Shown in pieces: positions 63,088-64,000 of a DNA stretch of 64,000 bases. Source of the stretch: Bradyrhizobium sp. AZCC 2262 (GTDB lineage Bacteria > Pseudomonadota > Alphaproteobacteria > Rhizobiales > Xanthobacteraceae); NCBI RefSeq assembly GCF_036924535.1, contig NZ_JAZHRT010000001.1:4278001-4342000 (forward strand), read 5' to 3'. The translations under genes were made by a program, and so were the position numbers. Under the pieces are notes generated by a model. That model was not told the origin of the DNA and did no database searches. It saw nothing but the letters and a program-made list of their open reading frames with translations. Position 1 is the first letter of the stretch, and each line of letters begins with the position of its first letter.

Positions 63088-64000
63088 TCACTTCTTGACG
63101 GCGAACACCCAAACAACGCCGCCCTGAGGCACGTTGTTCTCCAGGCCTGGGACCTTGCCCACCAATCCGTCCTGGATGCGTTGCGCGTCGACGCCCCAGC
63201 CCGACTGGACGGCGATATACTGCGTGCCGTCCACCTCATAGGCGATCGGCATGGCCATGATGCCGGAGTTGGTCTTTTGCTCCCAAAGCAGTTCGCCGGT
63301 CTTGGCATGGAAGGCGCGGAACATCCGGTCATTGGTGCCGCCGACAAAGATGAGGTCGCCGGCGGTAGCGGTCACCGAACCGAACAGTTGTGACTTCGGG
63401 AAATTGTGCGACCAGGCCTTCTTGCCCGTGGCCGGATCCCACGCCTGCAACTCGCCAAAGTGGGTCGCGCCGGGACGAGGCGTCAAGCCGATATCCTCGG
63501 GCTTGGTCCCGAGCCAGAGCTGGCCGGCAACCAACGGCACTTTCTCACCGGTGAAGCCGCCGCAGAAATTCTCGTTGGCCGGAACGTAGACCAATCCGGT
63601 CTTCTGACTATACGCTGCCGACGGCCAATCCTTGCCGCCCCACAACGAAGGACAGAATTCAACCCGCTTGCCAATAACCGGCTTGTGAGCCGGGTCGACA
63701 ATCGGCTTGCCACTCTCGGGCTCGATGCCTTTCCAGACGTCGGTATGAACAAAGGGCCAGCCAGCCACATATTTAATGCTGTCCGGCTTGCGCTCCAGTA
63801 CCCAGAAAATCGCGTTGCGACCCGGATGAATAAGACTCTTGATCGTGCGCCCGTCCTTTTGCAGGTCGACCAGCATTGGTGCATCCACCTCGTCCCAATC
63901 CCAGGAATCGTTTTGATGATACTGGAAGTAGGTTTTCATCTTGCCGCTATCGGGATCGAGCGCGAGCACTGAACTTGTGTAGAGATTGTCGCCGGAATGA
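63088..64000 (-). CDS. PQQ-dependent alcohol dehydrogenase, methanol/ethanol type (5' partial)
   Basis: The frame is open from the right edge, and the residues before the internal GTG at 63969 (SGDNLYTSS) already belong to the family, so the gene starts beyond the window. The seen 300 residues include VLALDPDSGKMKTYFQYHQND, WDWDEVDAP, GELQAWDPATGKKAW and ATAGDLIFVGGTNDRMFRAFHAKTGELLWEQ, the repeated propeller blades with tryptophan motifs. The product is a periplasmic quinoprotein that oxidises alcohols. The metal-site region lies outside, so calcium and lanthanide forms cannot be told apart. Confidence 0.92.
   Translation of the reverse strand, partial: HSGDNLYTSSVLALDPDSGKMKTYFQYHQNDSWDWDEVDAPMLVDLQKDGRTIKSLIHPGRNAIFWVLERKPDSIKYVAGWPFVHTDVWKGIEPESGKPIVDPAHKPVIGKRVEFCPSLWGGKDWPSAAYSQKTGLVYVPANENFCGGFTGEKVPLVAGQLWLGTKPEDIGLTPRPGATHFGELQAWDPATGKKAWSHNFPKSQLFGSVTATAGDLIFVGGTNDRMFRAFHAKTGELLWEQKTNSGIMAMPIAYEVDGTQYIAVQSGWGVDAQRIQDGLVGKVPGLENNVPQGGVVWVFAVKK

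Noticed and set aside
1..64000. CRISPR array, IS element, integrase or prophage
   Set aside because: No regularly spaced repeats, transposase, integrase or phage structural genes were seen; the palindromic repeats are isolated and short.

Overview
The window looks like chromosomal DNA of a Bradyrhizobium-type alphaproteobacterium (order Hyphomicrobiales). The grounds are high GC, dense runs of catabolic operons with 4-base ATGA/GTGA start-stop overlaps, many ABC and TRAP importers, Tat-type leaders on solute-binding proteins, and palindromic intergenic repeats of a kind I associate with Bradyrhizobium. This is inference from style and families; there is no rRNA or marker gene to fix the genus. 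No CRISPR array, complete IS element, prophage or tRNA was seen. Both window edges cut a gene: a MOSC/flavin reductase/ferredoxin fusion on the left and a PQQ alcohol dehydrogenase on the right. Layout: (1) 1-1.3 kb, a partial MOSC-FNR-2Fe2S protein. (2) 1.4-13.8 kb, a mainly minus-strand cluster for hydantoin-type compounds: N-carbamoyl-D-amino acid hydrolase, flavin reductase-like protein, cyclic amidohydrolase (D-hydantoinase), NAD-epimerase, short-chain dehydrogenase, flavin monooxygenase-like protein and a complete peptide-type ABC importer, with a hydantoin racemase on the plus strand. (3) 14.3-17.5 kb, three plus-strand genes matching the URC uracil-catabolism set: a GTP cyclohydrolase II-like protein, a DUF1688 protein and uracil phosphoribosyltransferase. 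(4) 17.5-24.4 kb, a second peptide-type importer headed by an amidohydrolase/deacetylase. (5) 24.4-32.3 kb, a different kind of region: an amidohydrolase remnant, small secreted proteins, a membrane protein with an internal duplication, a caspase-like protein flanked by palindromic repeats, an anti-sigma-like protein, an unusual sigma factor with two region-2-like segments, and a decayed TRAP small-permease fragment. (6) 32.3-40.3 kb, an IclR-regulated operon: polyamine-type ABC importer, AroM-like protein, DUF917 protein and short hydantoinase/oxoprolinase protein. (7) 40.4-47.2 kb, a TRAP transporter behind HyuA/HyuB-type subunits. (8) 47.4-58.1 kb, a PLP enzyme and the histidine utilisation genes hutI-hutH-hutU divergent from hutF-hutC, followed by a NitT/TauT-type importer. 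(9) 58.2-62.2 kb, a LysR regulator divergent from mdcA and malonyl-CoA decarboxylase. (10) 62.2-64 kb, an exported alpha/beta hydrolase and the PQQ dehydrogenase. The common thread is scavenging of cyclic amides and N-heterocycles (hydantoins, uracil, imidazole compounds) and other small acids, each catabolic set sitting beside its own importer and often its own regulator. The least ordinary parts are the sigma/anti-sigma/caspase region, the UPRT with an altered PRPP loop, the single mdcA gene joined to malonyl-CoA decarboxylase, and the AroM-DUF917-HyuA operon.
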